Origin: Alcanivorax sp.
Lineage (GTDB): Bacteria; Pseudomonadota; Gammaproteobacteria; Pseudomonadales; Alcanivoracaceae
NCBI RefSeq assembly: GCF_002726155.1
Contig: NZ_PBSH01000037.1
Coordinates: forward strand, 1-64,000
Reading direction: 5' to 3'
Length of the DNA: 64,000 bases
Below, piece after piece: positions 35,421 through 44,092 of this stretch (its first letter is position 1; each line of letters begins with the position of its first letter). A model generated the notes under the pieces. It did not search any database. It was given only the letters and a program-made list of their open reading frames with translations, and was not told the DNA's origin. The position numbers and the translations under genes were made by a program.

Positions 35421-37385
35421 ATGACCGGCAGACAGGGATGGATTGGCGTTATCGCGCTACTGCTCAGTGTCACCAGCCCCCTCAAGGCACGGGAAATCTG
35501 GACAGACGGCGTACCCGACGCTTATTTCAAACATTTCGTGGAGTTCTACAAGGCCGACCCCAGTGCCATGGGCCGCTGGGCCACCGGGTTGACTCGCATC
35601 TCCACCGAACAGCTGGATTACACCCTCAAAGCGCTGGATACCACCCAGTTCACCTACCTGTACCCCATGGAAATCAAGGGCTACGACCTGCCCCGCCACA
35701 ACGGTATCCCTACCGAGGAACTGTCGTTAATGGCCGTGCGGGCCGGCAAGCTGATTCCGGTGCCCTACCAGATAGACGAATTCGACAAGACCGGGCTAAT
35801 CTGGATTGAAGGTGAAAACGACAGCAAGGCGGAAGGCGACCCCCGCATTTTTGACGATTTCGATGAACTGGTTTTCATGTTCCGCGATGGCGGCTGGGAC
35901 CGTTTCGATCCGGCGCAACACACCCTGGCCGAAGGGCAGATGCTGGAAGAGATCCGTCTCGACTCACCGCGCAACAAACCGCGCTATCTGTATCTGGTGC
36001 GCAATAACAGCGAGCGATCACGGGCGGATTATGTGCAGGTGGATCTGGACGAAGGCTGGATCCAGACCACACTGATGCGGATGGAGTTCGAGCCCAAGGA
36101 CTTCACCCAGATCCAGTCCATGGCACCGCGCCTGGGACCGCACAAGGACGAAAACGTCTTTGATAATATCTATGTGAATATCAGTACCGGCATTCTTAAC
36201 CAGAACCTGCGTGTGGATCTGGATACCCGCAAGAACATCAAGGCCACACCTCTCGCCGTGAAAGACGGCGCCGTGCGCGCCTCCATGCTGGTCAAGGCGC
36301 GGGTCTGGTATGCCTACCTGCCTACCTTTTTCAGCCAAAAATTCCAGGTGGATTTCTACGAACAGTCGGTGACCATTCCCTCCCGGTTCGCCATCGGCAG
36401 CATGAAGGTGCTGAAATTTTTCCTCATGTTCCTGCGTGAGCCGCGCATTCACTTTGCCATTGATTTCCAGAACCTGGATGGCGCCCGGCTGACCTTTGAT
36501 TCCGTCTACGACAACAAGCAGTACGGGATCGTGGACGGCACCATGAGCGACTTTGAAACCCGCATGAATGCCACCCGCCTGCCCGGCGACTGGCTGCATC
36601 TGGATTCCAACCAGGGTTGGGAAATGTTCTTCAGCAACCACATGCCGGTGGTGCCCAACGGCCTGTTCGATGCCTTCCTGGATGGCGTGACCATGAACAT
36701 GTTCTACGAGGATGATGCCAACAGCACCACCAAGTACGAGCACGATCCAGGTGCCACCCCACGGCTGGGGTTCCAGAGCGAAGGCATTCCCGACACCGTG
36801 ATTGACCTGATGGGCGCAATCCCCAAGCTCGACTTCCAGAACATGGACAGCCTGGGCGAAGCCATCGTGGCCCTGGCCGCAGCCGAGCAGGACGGCGCAT
36901 TCGAGAAATACGATGAGGTGGTCAACAAGAAACTGGCTGAACTGAAAGCCGACGGCCGCATCGGCACCGTGGATGCGCTGGCCGATGCCTTTATTGCGGA
37001 TCTGGACCGGATGAATTTCTCCGGCATTCCCCGGGATACCTTCAACCAGATCGTCCACCAGGCCATTGTCGACACCACCCCGGCGGTGGATCAGATTCAC
37101 CATGGCAAGGTGTTGGCACGAATGATTACCCTGGCCAGCGATCAGGGCATCGATATTCGCCGCCTGCGCTATGCCACCATGGACAACACCCTGTGGTTCC
37201 CGGCCTGGGTAGGCGAAGGTGGGGCCAGCGACTTTCAGTGGCAGGTCAGCCACGCCCCGACAGCGACGCCACTGGGCCCAGTTGCAGTGCCAGCCAGCAA
37301 GCCTGCGCATCCCCCCGAGGCGGCACCTGCAGCGACCGCCCCCGCCGCTACGTCTCCGTCTGGGTCTTCTGCAACAGCGCCGTAA
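35421..37385 (+). CDS. Unknown exported 654-aa protein
   Basis: Signal peptide about residues 1-23 (MTGRQGWIGVIALLLSVTSPLKA). The body is rich in beta-strands and aromatic residues (LIWIEGENDSKAEGDPRIFDDFDELVFMFRDGGWDRFDP; YLYLVRNNSERSRADYVQVDLDEG; FFSNHMPVVPNGLFDAFLDG). The last 45 residues are Ala-Pro-Ser-Thr rich and low-complexity. It does not match a family I can name, though it looks like a conserved periplasmic protein of marine gammaproteobacteria. The reading is complete and uses the same codon style as its neighbours. Its 3' end overlaps the 3' end of trmH by 38 bases on the opposite strand. Confidence 0.8.
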   Translation: MTGRQGWIGVIALLLSVTSPLKAREIWTDGVPDAYFKHFVEFYKADPSAMGRWATGLTRISTEQLDYTLKALDTTQFTYLYPMEIKGYDLPRHNGIPTEELSLMAVRAGKLIPVPYQIDEFDKTGLIWIEGENDSKAEGDPRIFDDFDELVFMFRDGGWDRFDPAQHTLAEGQMLEEIRLDSPRNKPRYLYLVRNNSERSRADYVQVDLDEGWIQTTLMRMEFEPKDFTQIQSMAPRLGPHKDENVFDNIYVNISTGILNQNLRVDLDTRKNIKATPLAVKDGAVRASMLVKARVWYAYLPTFFSQKFQVDFYEQSVTIPSRFAIGSMKVLKFFLMFLREPRIHFAIDFQNLDGARLTFDSVYDNKQYGIVDGTMSDFETRMNATRLPGDWLHLDSNQGWEMFFSNHMPVVPNGLFDAFLDGVTMNMFYEDDANSTTKYEHDPGATPRLGFQSEGIPDTVIDLMGAIPKLDFQNMDSLGEAIVALAAAEQDGAFEKYDEVVNKKLAELKADGRIGTVDALADAFIADLDRMNFSGIPRDTFNQIVHQAIVDTTPAVDQIHHGKVLARMITLASDQGIDIRRLRYATMDNTLWFPAWVGEGGASDFQWQVSHAPTATPLGPVAVPASKPAHPPEAAPAATAPAATSPSGSSATAP

Positions 37386-38040
37386 GCGCGGCGCTGTCTT
37401 TCACCTGCCCGTCTTCATCCAGCTCCGGATACGGCACGCCGTGGGCATCGCACAAGCGGGCAATACGCGCATAGCCCCAGCGGAAAAGCAATTCGTGGTA
37501 GCGATCCGCCGCCACCCGCGGCTGATCATAAAACCCTTTCGCCCGGCGCTGCTCACAGGCTTCGGAAAGAATAATTGCCGCCGCCACACTCACATTGAAG
37601 GATTCCACCATGCCCATCATGGGAATGGTCACATTCTGATCTACCACGCTGGCGACCTCGTCGCTAACGCCGAATTTTTCGGTGCCCAACAACAGCGCCG
37701 TGGGCCGGCTGTAATCCACTTCCCGATAGGGAATCGCATCATCGGACAAATGTGCCGCCAGCACCTGCACACCCTGCCCCTGCAATTCACGGATCACGTC
37801 GGTGCTTTCATCGCGCTTATGCACCTTCACCCACCGCTGCGAGCCCATGGCCGTGCCCGCCGCCATGCGAGCCCGGTTCTTGGGCAACACCGCATGCACA
37901 TCAAGAATCCCCACCGCGTCACAAGTACGCACAATGGCAGCGATATTATGGGGTTTGTGCACGCCGTCCATGATGACAGTCAGGTCGGGCTGGCGGCGGT
38001 CCAGGGTGTCGCAAATGCGGCGGTAACGTTCCGGGGTCAT
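37348..38040 (-). CDS. trmH: tRNA (Gm18) 2'-O-methyltransferase TrmH
   Basis: A 230-aa SPOUT methyltransferase that methylates the ribose of G18 in tRNA. Signatures: MDGVHKPHNIAAIVRTCDAVG, then LLLGTEKFGVSDEVASVVD, then the knot MGMVESFNVSVAAAIILSEACEQR. Residues N and R for SAM/ribose handling are present. It converges with the 654-aa gene and the two stops overlap by 38 bases, so each gene covers part of the other's last codons. Start at 38040 (ATG). Confidence 0.94.
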   Translation of the reverse strand: MTPERYRRICDTLDRRQPDLTVIMDGVHKPHNIAAIVRTCDAVGILDVHAVLPKNRARMAAGTAMGSQRWVKVHKRDESTDVIRELQGQGVQVLAAHLSDDAIPYREVDYSRPTALLLGTEKFGVSDEVASVVDQNVTIPMMGMVESFNVSVAAAIILSEACEQRRAKGFYDQPRVAADRYHELLFRWGYARIARLCDAHGVPYPELDEDGQVKDSAALTALLQKTQTET

Positions 38041-38198
38041 GGGTTTTCCTCGTGGCTGGCCGCGGATTGTATAGGCCCGGCCATGGCTGACACAATTCGC
38101 CCGCCTTGCCGATGGCTACGGTCAACAGCGCCACTGCCACTGTGCAACCTAATCCGCTAGGCTTGTGGACTTGTGAAAACCCACGCCCTGGAGGCTCC

Positions 38199-39407
38199 AT
38201 GACTCAATCTCCATCCCGCCGTCTGCCCCTTGACGGGGTGCGCGTTATCGAACTGGGACAGCTGTTGGCCGGGCCTTTTACCGGCACCCTGCTGGCCTAC
38301 TTCGGCGCCGACGTGGTGAAAGTGGAGCCCCCCGGTGGCGACCCGATCCGCGGTTGGCGCAAACTGGATGAGGACGGCACCTCGTTCTGGTGGCGCAGCC
38401 TGGGGCGCAACAAGAAATCGGTCACCCTGGATCTGAAAACCGGGCAAGGCAAAGCGCTGGCTCGCAAGCTGATGGTAGGCGCCGATGTGGTCATCGAAAA
38501 CTTCCGCCCCGGCACCATGGAAAACTGGGGTCTGGGCCCGGATGACTTTGCCACCGACAACCCGGGGCTGATCTATACCCGCATTTCCGGCTACGGCCAG
38601 ACTGGCCCCTACGCCAGCAAACCCGGCTACGCCTCGGTGTGCGAAGGCATTGGCGGCCTGCGCTATGTGAACGGCTTTCCCGGCGAGCGCCCGGTGCGCC
38701 CCAACCTTTCCCTGGGCGACACCATCGCCGGGCTGCACGCAGCGCTGGGCATTTTGCTCGCACTGTTCGAGCGACAAAACAGCCAGCAAGGCCAGGTTGT
38801 CGATGTGGCCTTGTACGAGTCCGTGTTCAATCTTCTGGAAGGGGTGATTCCGGAATTCGATGGTGCTGGTGTCATCCGCGAGCCCGCCGGCTCCACCGTC
38901 ACCGGTATTGTGCCCACCAATACCTACCGCTGCGCCGATCGCAAGTTCGTGGTGATCGGCGGCAATGGCGATTCCATTTTCAAACGCTTGATGACCGCCG
39001 CCGGCCGGCCGGATATGGCCGATGACCCCGCCATGGCCAATAACGCAGGGCGTGTAGAACATGAAGACGCCATCGACGCCGCGCTGGACAGCTGGTGCCG
39101 CAGCCTGCCCAGTGATCAAGTCCTCGCCATACTCGAAGAAGCCCGGGTGCCCTCCGGCCCCATCTATTCCGTGGCCGACATGATGCAGGACCCGCACTTC
39201 CAGGCTCGCGGCCTGTTTCAGCAAGTGGAAATCAACGGCAAACCCCTCAAAGTCCCCGCCATTACACCCAGGCTGGCGGACACCCCCGGCGAAACCCGCT
39301 GGCCCGGTGGCGAAGTGGGCAGCCATAACCAGGCCGTGCTCCGTGATGAGCTGGGTTTGAGTGAGGCGGAATTTGCGGACCTGCAGGCCCAAGGCATTAT
39401 TGGCTGA
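38199..39407 (+). CDS. CoA-transferase, CaiB/BaiF family (class III)
   Basis: A 402-aa class III CoA-transferase. VIELGQLLAGPFTGTLLAYFGADVVKVEPPGGD is the N-terminal signature, RNKKSVTLDLKT the CoA region, and D174 in LSLGDTIAGLHAALG the catalytic Asp that forms the acyl anhydride. NTYRCADRKFVVIGGNGDSIFKRLM and RVPSGPIYSVADMMQDPHF are family C-terminal motifs. It moves CoA between organic acids, but the acids cannot be told from sequence. Start set to ATG 38199 with GGAGG ahead; an earlier frame opening at 38106 lacks a site. Confidence 0.9.
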   Translation: MTQSPSRRLPLDGVRVIELGQLLAGPFTGTLLAYFGADVVKVEPPGGDPIRGWRKLDEDGTSFWWRSLGRNKKSVTLDLKTGQGKALARKLMVGADVVIENFRPGTMENWGLGPDDFATDNPGLIYTRISGYGQTGPYASKPGYASVCEGIGGLRYVNGFPGERPVRPNLSLGDTIAGLHAALGILLALFERQNSQQGQVVDVALYESVFNLLEGVIPEFDGAGVIREPAGSTVTGIVPTNTYRCADRKFVVIGGNGDSIFKRLMTAAGRPDMADDPAMANNAGRVEHEDAIDAALDSWCRSLPSDQVLAILEEARVPSGPIYSVADMMQDPHFQARGLFQQVEINGKPLKVPAITPRLADTPGETRWPGGEVGSHNQAVLRDELGLSEAEFADLQAQGIIG

Positions 39408-39492
39408 CGCAGGCGCCCGCCCACGGCGTCATTGACGGCAACGTAGCGACAGCGGTAAAAATAAAAAACGTCATCGAAAGCAGGATATCACC

Positions 39493-39666
39493 ATGACCCA
39501 GATTCTCTGGATTGGCGTGTGTGTTGTTGCGGTGGGCTTGCTGGGAACCGGGCTGTACTTTCATGCACGCCGACGCACACTCGGCTCTGACCCAATTCTG
39601 ATTGGCAGCTGCTACTTGAGTGGCGCAGGACTACTGGCAGGCAATATGATTATTCCCCTGTTCTAG
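39493..39666 (+). CDS. Small hydrophobic protein (57 aa), function unknown
   Basis: A frame of 57 codons, MTQILWIGVCVVAVGLLGTG then a basic turn (HARRRTLGSDP) and a second hydrophobic helix ending NMIIPLF. It has two membrane segments (about 4-24 and 38-54), the charge pattern of a small inner-membrane protein, an AGGA about eight bases ahead of the ATG and a clear stop. Its 3' end overlaps the globin gene 3' end by 17 bases. No family recognised. Confidence 0.5.
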   Translation: MTQILWIGVCVVAVGLLGTGLYFHARRRTLGSDPILIGSCYLSGAGLLAGNMIIPLF

Positions 39667-40102
39667 CCTCACGGGTGCGACGAGTACCGAGCTGAATATA
39701 CAGATTATGCATGACACGCTGGGCAATCAGACGAGCGCGGTCAGTCATCGGCCCGGCAAAACGCCCCTCCAGGTTCGCCATAAAATGCCCCAGCCACCGC
39801 TCATGATGCTCCCCGGTAAGGGACTCACGGTCATCCAGCGCACGGTGCTTCGCCATCATATGACGCTGATATCCCTTTTCCCCTAGCAGCATTTTGTACC
39901 AGTACTGGCAGATGGTAGGCAGGTGCTGTTGCAGGTCGATACCCGCCACGTCCAGAAACACTGGCGCCATGACCGGATCTTTCAGCAAGCGTTGATAAAA
40001 CCCGTGCACCATGGCATCAATATTTTCCCGACAATCCAGATCCGGCAGGTCACTATCTCTTGCGGGCGATTCACCCGGCCGAAAAAAACCAACCGCCGTC
40101 AT
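39650..40102 (-). CDS. Group III truncated hemoglobin
   Basis: A 150-aa truncated globin. NIDAMVHGFYQRLLKDPVMAPVFLDVAGIDLQQHLPTICQYWYKMLLGEKGYQRHMMAKHRALDD covers helices B to F, with the proximal-His helix (HMMAKH, HERWLGHFMANLE). Group III members bind oxygen or NO and are often linked to microaerobic or nitrosative stress. The start is ATG 40102, with GGAG six bases ahead; the frame upstream of that has no ribosome site. It is preceded by the heptamer-repeat array at 40113-40148. Confidence 0.9.
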   Translation of the reverse strand: MTAVGFFRPGESPARDSDLPDLDCRENIDAMVHGFYQRLLKDPVMAPVFLDVAGIDLQQHLPTICQYWYKMLLGEKGYQRHMMAKHRALDDRESLTGEHHERWLGHFMANLEGRFAGPMTDRARLIAQRVMHNLYIQLGTRRTREARTGE

Positions 40103-40112
40103 TCCACTCTCC

Positions 40113-40148
40113 GCGTGCTTGCGTGAAGCGTGTTGCCTGTAGCGTCTC
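40113..40148 (+). repeat. Heptamer-repeat copy a (GCGTGNN family)
   Basis: GCGTGCTT GCGTGAA GCGTGTT GCCTGTA GCGTCTC, five units with a seven-base period (first one eight). It lies in the spacer between the globin and Mpo1-like genes. Confidence 0.7.
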
Positions 40149-40151
40149 TCG

Positions 40152-40469
40152 TTACCACTCAATACGCCCGATGAGGATGTCCTTGAACATGACAAAGTCA
40201 CCGGCAAGGCTGTACCAGGGATGCTTGAAGGTGGCCGGGCGGTTTTTTTCAAACACATAGTGTCCCACCCAGGCAAAGCCATAGCCCACCACTGGTAACA
40301 GCAGCAACCCCCACAGGTTGCCGGTCATGAACACCCCGGCCAGCACGCCAAACAGACCCAGGGTGCCGAAGAAGTGCAGCCGGCGACAGATAGGGTTGCC
40401 ATGCTCCTGGAGGTAATAGGGATAAAACTCCGCGAAGCTCTGAAAATCAGATTGCTTGATGGTCTCCAT
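40152..40469 (-). CDS. DUF962/Mpo1-like membrane protein
   Basis: A 105-aa protein. FAEFYPYYLQEHGNPICRRLHFFGTL contains the family HxxxxxRxxHxxG-type metal motif, and two hydrophobic hairpins follow (LFGVLAGVFMTGNLWGLLLLPVVGYGFAWVGHYVFEKNRPATFKHP). Yeast Mpo1 is an Fe-dependent dioxygenase of 2-hydroxy fatty acids, so a fatty-acid alpha-oxidation role is possible here. A GGAGGTCCC precedes the ATG. It is the upstream neighbour of the globin gene on the same strand. Confidence 0.88.
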   Translation of the reverse strand: METIKQSDFQSFAEFYPYYLQEHGNPICRRLHFFGTLGLFGVLAGVFMTGNLWGLLLLPVVGYGFAWVGHYVFEKNRPATFKHPWYSLAGDFVMFKDILIGRIEW

Positions 40470-40747
40470 GGGACCTCCTGTTAAATTCTCTTGTTCTCAG
40501 TATTAAGCTTGCCACAGCCCTCAGTCCCATTCTTGTAACCAACGGCTGACGGGTAAACATTCCGTTCCAGTGTAACGCAATGGCAGGGTTTCAACGGGTC
40601 AATTTATTGTGATTTGACGCCAATCGGATGGCACAGCCAGCCATTGCAGTCCCCCTTTGATCATGGACAATGGCGTACTTTCACAATAAACATAACGTCG
40701 ACCCTTATTTTCGACGCCCTGCACTCTCCTATTTTTGCGAGACATTT

Positions 40748-41974
40748 ATGGCCCTTCGCCCGCGTGTACGCCGTCTGATCAGCAAGCATGGCAACCCTAT
40801 TCCCCGCAGCCTCGACGGGCTGATTCAGCACGGTGATGAAGCGCCACTGGACAAGACCGGCATGGGCTCCGAACAGGTTGAGTCCATCTGGCGGGCCACA
40901 CGCAAGCTCTATCGCAGCGGCATGAGCCCGGCAATCAGCCTCTGCCTGCGCCGCCACGGCGAGATCATGCTGAACCGCAGCATCGGCTACGCCGACCCGA
41001 CCACCCAGCGCATCATGACACCGGATACCCCCGTGTGCCTGTTTTCTGCCTCCAAGGTGGTCAGCGCCATGCTGGTACATCATCTGGTCGAACAGGGTCA
41101 GCTTGATCTGGACGACCCTGTAACCCGCTATCTGCCCGCTTACGGACAGAACGGCAAGGGCCGTACCACCTTGCGCCACCTGCTTACCCATCAGGCCGGG
41201 ATTCCCCGCCCGCAGGAACCGGTGGAAGCCGACATTCTCTATCGGCCCCAGGAGATTATCGACATCCTCTGCGCCGCCAAGCCCAGCGGATTCAATACTC
41301 AGGCTTACCACGCGATCACCGCCGGCTTCATTCTTGGCGCCGTGGTGGAAGCCGTAACCGGGGAATCGCTGAACGCCACCCTCGACCGGGTCATTCGCCA
41401 GCCCATGGGAATGAAGTATTTCACCTTCGGGAACACCGGCGCGGAACGGGCCGTCGATGTATCCACCGGACTCCCCCTGAAACTGGTAGACCTGTTCCTC
41501 AGCTACGCGGTGGGCGGCAGTATCGATGAGGTGGTGGAGGTGACCAACGACGACCGTTTCCAGGAAGCCACCGTACCGGCAGGCAACCTCTACGCCACCG
41601 CGGAAGAAGCCAGCCGCTTTTTCCAGATGCTGCTGAACGGTGGCCGTTATGGGGATCAGCAGATTTTCCAGCCAGACACCGTAGCCCGCGCCCTGGAGCC
41701 AGCCTACCATCGCCCACGCTTCGACCGGACACTGATGCTGCCACTGAACTTCTCCAACGGCTTTATGCTCGGCAACCGGGGCATGGGCATGTTCGGCCCC
41801 GGCGCCCCCAAATCCTTCGGGCATTTGGGTTTTATCAGCATTTATTGCTGGGCGGATCCGCAACGCGATCTTAGCGGTGCCCTGCTCACCACCGGCAAAG
41901 GGGTGGTCGGACCGCACTTACCCGCCCTGTTCGGTCTTCAGCACACCATTAACCGGCATACCAAGTTACGCTGA
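40748..41974 (+). CDS. Serine hydrolase, beta-lactamase/EstB-type
   Basis: A 408-aa beta-lactamase-fold esterase or D-peptidase. The nucleophile motif S100-A-S-K103 (VCLFSASKVVSAMLVHHLVEQGQLDLDDPVTRYLP) is preserved. YHAITAGFILGAVVEAVTGESLNATLDRVI carries the Tyr of the second motif (Y-x-x/N position). GHLGFISIYCWADP resembles the KTG-like third box in a degenerate form. No signal peptide, so a cytoplasmic carboxylesterase is more likely than a wall enzyme. The frame continues upstream to 40670 without a good site; 40748 is preferred. Confidence 0.85.
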   Translation: MALRPRVRRLISKHGNPIPRSLDGLIQHGDEAPLDKTGMGSEQVESIWRATRKLYRSGMSPAISLCLRRHGEIMLNRSIGYADPTTQRIMTPDTPVCLFSASKVVSAMLVHHLVEQGQLDLDDPVTRYLPAYGQNGKGRTTLRHLLTHQAGIPRPQEPVEADILYRPQEIIDILCAAKPSGFNTQAYHAITAGFILGAVVEAVTGESLNATLDRVIRQPMGMKYFTFGNTGAERAVDVSTGLPLKLVDLFLSYAVGGSIDEVVEVTNDDRFQEATVPAGNLYATAEEASRFFQMLLNGGRYGDQQIFQPDTVARALEPAYHRPRFDRTLMLPLNFSNGFMLGNRGMGMFGPGAPKSFGHLGFISIYCWADPQRDLSGALLTTGKGVVGPHLPALFGLQHTINRHTKLR

Positions 41975-42015
41975 ACGCCTGACGCCTAATTCGTGGGGTA
42001 GGGTTTTGATCTTCG

Positions 42016-42036
42016 AAACTCGTTACTCGTTATTCG
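42016..42036 (+). repeat. Short heptamer repeat (TTAnTCG type)
   Basis: AAACTCG TTACTCG TTATTCG, three units of seven bases, followed by further degenerate TT-rich units. It lies between the serine hydrolase and DUF3565 genes. Confidence 0.5.
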
Positions 42037-42055
42037 CTTCTGTTATTTCTTCGCT

Positions 42056-42112
42056 GTCGCTCGGATCGCTTGCAGCCAAGCTCCTACAGCGGCTTCGCTC
42101 CCCGCTTTTGCG
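42056..42112. repeat. REP-like half element
   Basis: On the minus strand GTAGGAGCTTGGCTGCAAGCGATCC resembles the GTAGGAGCGGC start of the inverted-repeat element at 53078-53177, here present as one arm plus imperfect remainder. Confidence 0.45.
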
Positions 42113-42184
42113 CAGGGGATCACCGCCGCAAACATCGCGGTTGAACCACCGCCATTACAGGGCATGCCGGCTTTCACGGATTTT

Positions 42185-42212
42185 GCGTGTTGCATGAAGC
42201 ATGGTGCGTGCA
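42185..42212 (+). repeat. Heptamer-repeat copy b (GCGTGNN family)
   Basis: GCGTGTT GCATGAA GCATGGT GCGTGCA, four units, immediately next to the 3' end of the DUF3565 gene. Confidence 0.7.
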
Positions 42213-42217
42213 GCGGC

Positions 42218-42427
42218 TCATTCCGGCACCGGCATGCCCCGCTGGCACTGGGTACAGGTCACCACCATATCCAGATGTTGCCGGCGCCCCTCCTCGCTCA
42301 CCGCCCAGGGGCGGTTAATAAAGGGCGGCTGGTGACGGACGTGCTGGCGGTGGCCGCAGGACAACAGCATGACCCAGTCACCCGCCTCATCTTGCTCAAA
42401 GCCATTGACCGTTACTTGAAAAGACAT
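42218..42427 (-). CDS. DUF3565-like small zinc-ribbon-type protein
   Basis: A 69-aa protein with GFEQDEAGDWVMLLSCGHRQHVRHQPPFINRPWAVSEEGRRQHL and a C-terminal VTCTQCQRGMP. The C-G-H-x-x-H and C-x-x-C elements suggest a bound zinc. This pattern is that of DUF3565 (once described as pressure-regulated in deep-sea bacteria); function unknown. An AGGAGG precedes the ATG. It lies just past the BCCT terminator, so it has its own promoter. Confidence 0.75.
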   Translation of the reverse strand: MSFQVTVNGFEQDEAGDWVMLLSCGHRQHVRHQPPFINRPWAVSEEGRRQHLDMVVTCTQCQRGMPVPE

Positions 42428-42472
42428 GCTTGCCTCCTCTGTCAGTCATTCCTGTTATACCAACATGACGCC

Positions 42473-42504
42473 AAAAAAAATGCCCGCATCAGCGGGCATT
42501 TTTT
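42473..42504 (-). terminator. Terminator of the BCCT transporter gene
   Basis: AAAAAAAATGCCCGC atca GCGGGCATTTTTT: perfect stem with A and T tracts on both sides, 20 bases past the stop codon at 42524. Confidence 0.9.
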
Positions 42505-42523
42505 AAAGATCACCAACGCTAGA

Positions 42524-44092
42524 TCAAGCCAGTTGGAGACGCTTGCGTTCTGCCGACAGGGCAATAAACAGACTCACGCACATCAACAACAGCACGATGG
42601 TAAATGGCAGCCCGGTTGTTACAGCCCCTGATTGCAGAGCCTTCAGGGCTTCCTTGCCACCGCCATACAGCAGTACACCCGCAATCAGGCCTTCCATAAC
42701 GGCCCAGAAAATGCGCTGGGGCACCGGCGCATCCACCTTGCCACCCGCCGTAATGGAGTCGATCACCAGAGAGCCGGAGTCCGAAGAGGTCACGAAGAAA
42801 ATCAGTACCAGCGCAATCGCCATAAAGGAAATGATGCCGGTCCACGGCAGATGCGCCAGCATCTGGAACATGGCCAGCGATGCATCACTCACCCCGTTGG
42901 CCAGTTCACCCACGCCATTGATGGATTGCTCCAGCCCTGTGCCACCAAAGGTGCTCATCCAGATAATGGTAATCACCGTGGGCACCAGCAGTACCGCCAC
43001 AATGAACTCACGCACGGTGCGGCCCTTGGAAATGCGGGCAATGAACATCCCCACAAACGGCGACCAGGAAATCCACCAGGCCCAATAGAACACGGTCCAG
43101 CCATGCATCCACTCACTGTCTTCACGGCCAAACCAGGTACTCAGCGGAATGATATTACTGATGTAGTCCACCGCCGTGGTGCCAAAACCGGTGATGATCA
43201 GCATGGTCGGCCCGGCGATGATCACGAAGAGCAACAAGAAGACTGCCAGGCTCATATTGATGTTACTGAGCACTTTCACGCCACCATCCAGGCCGCGCAC
43301 CACCGAGAGCACCGCAACAGCAGTAACACCGACAATAATACCGACCTGAACATTGATCGCATTGGGCGTATCAAACAGGAAATGCAGGCCCCCGGCAGCT
43401 TGCTGAGCGCCCAGACCCAGCGACGTCGCCAGACCGAAGATCGTGGCCAGCACCGCCAGAATGTCGATGATGTGACCCGGCCAGCCCCAACACCGCTCAC
43501 CCAGCAGCGGGTAGAACGCTGAGCGGATCGTCAGAGGCATCCCCTTGTTATAGGTGAAAAAGGCCAACGACAGCGCCACTACGGCGTAAATCGCCCAGGG
43601 GTGCAGACCCCAGTGATACATGGTTGCCCCCATGGCCGTGTGCCGCGCCGCTTCCGACCCGGCCTCAACCGCTAACGGTGTCCCGTACCACTGGCCATTC
43701 AGGTAGGCCACTGGCTCGGCCACGCTCCAGAACATGAGGCCAATCCCCATGCCTGCCGCAAACAGCATGGCAAACCAGGACAGGGTGGAAAATTCCGGTT
43801 TGGCGCTCTGTCCGCCCAGCCGAATCTTACCCAGTGGCAGCACGGCCAACAGCACACAGAACAGCACAAAAATATTGCCGCTGACCATGAACAGCCAGTC
43901 AAAATGCTCAATGGCCCAAGTCTTGGAACCATTCAGCAGGGTGTTGGCCTGCTCGGGAAAGATCAGCGTCCCGATAACAAACGTGAGGATCAGTACCGCA
44001 CTGATAAAAAATACAGGATTGTGCATGTCCATACCCATGACCTGCACATTGTCCTGGCCGACGTCATAGTCGGTCTCGTAATCAATTTTCAT
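42524..44092 (-). CDS. BCCT-family betaine/choline/carnitine transporter
   Basis: A 522-aa secondary transporter with twelve predicted membrane helices. The GMGIGLMFWSVAEPVAY motif (about 112-128) is the glycine-rich TM3 segment, and HGWTVFYWAWWISWSPFVGMFIARISKGRTVREFI (about 332-366) is the aromatic substrate-binding TM8 region. The tryptophan box is that of sodium-coupled osmolyte carriers rather than CaiT. Substrate is probably glycine betaine or a related compatible solute, fitting a marine organism. A TGGTCGACCA palindrome lies upstream at 44387-44396. Confidence 0.92.
   Translation of the reverse strand: MKIDYETDYDVGQDNVQVMGMDMHNPVFFISAVLILTFVIGTLIFPEQANTLLNGSKTWAIEHFDWLFMVSGNIFVLFCVLLAVLPLGKIRLGGQSAKPEFSTLSWFAMLFAAGMGIGLMFWSVAEPVAYLNGQWYGTPLAVEAGSEAARHTAMGATMYHWGLHPWAIYAVVALSLAFFTYNKGMPLTIRSAFYPLLGERCWGWPGHIIDILAVLATIFGLATSLGLGAQQAAGGLHFLFDTPNAINVQVGIIVGVTAVAVLSVVRGLDGGVKVLSNINMSLAVFLLLFVIIAGPTMLIITGFGTTAVDYISNIIPLSTWFGREDSEWMHGWTVFYWAWWISWSPFVGMFIARISKGRTVREFIVAVLLVPTVITIIWMSTFGGTGLEQSINGVGELANGVSDASLAMFQMLAHLPWTGIISFMAIALVLIFFVTSSDSGSLVIDSITAGGKVDAPVPQRIFWAVMEGLIAGVLLYGGGKEALKALQSGAVTTGLPFTIVLLLMCVSLFIALSAERKRLQLA

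Noticed and set aside
36018..37310. 430-codon open frame opposite the 654-aa exported protein
   Set aside because: Shadow frame; low-information sequence and no start signal.
38157..39392. 411-codon open frame on the minus strand opposite the CoA-transferase gene
   Set aside because: Composition is His/Gly/Ala heavy without any family motif; it is the antisense shadow of a clearly real gene in GC-rich DNA.
40113..40148. Regular short repeats considered as a CRISPR array
   Set aside because: Units are seven bases without spacers and there are no cas genes; they are tandem heptamers.
40661..41917. 418-codon open frame on the minus strand opposite the serine hydrolase gene
   Set aside because: Same reason: no ribosome site or motif, and the plus strand holds a full SxxK hydrolase.
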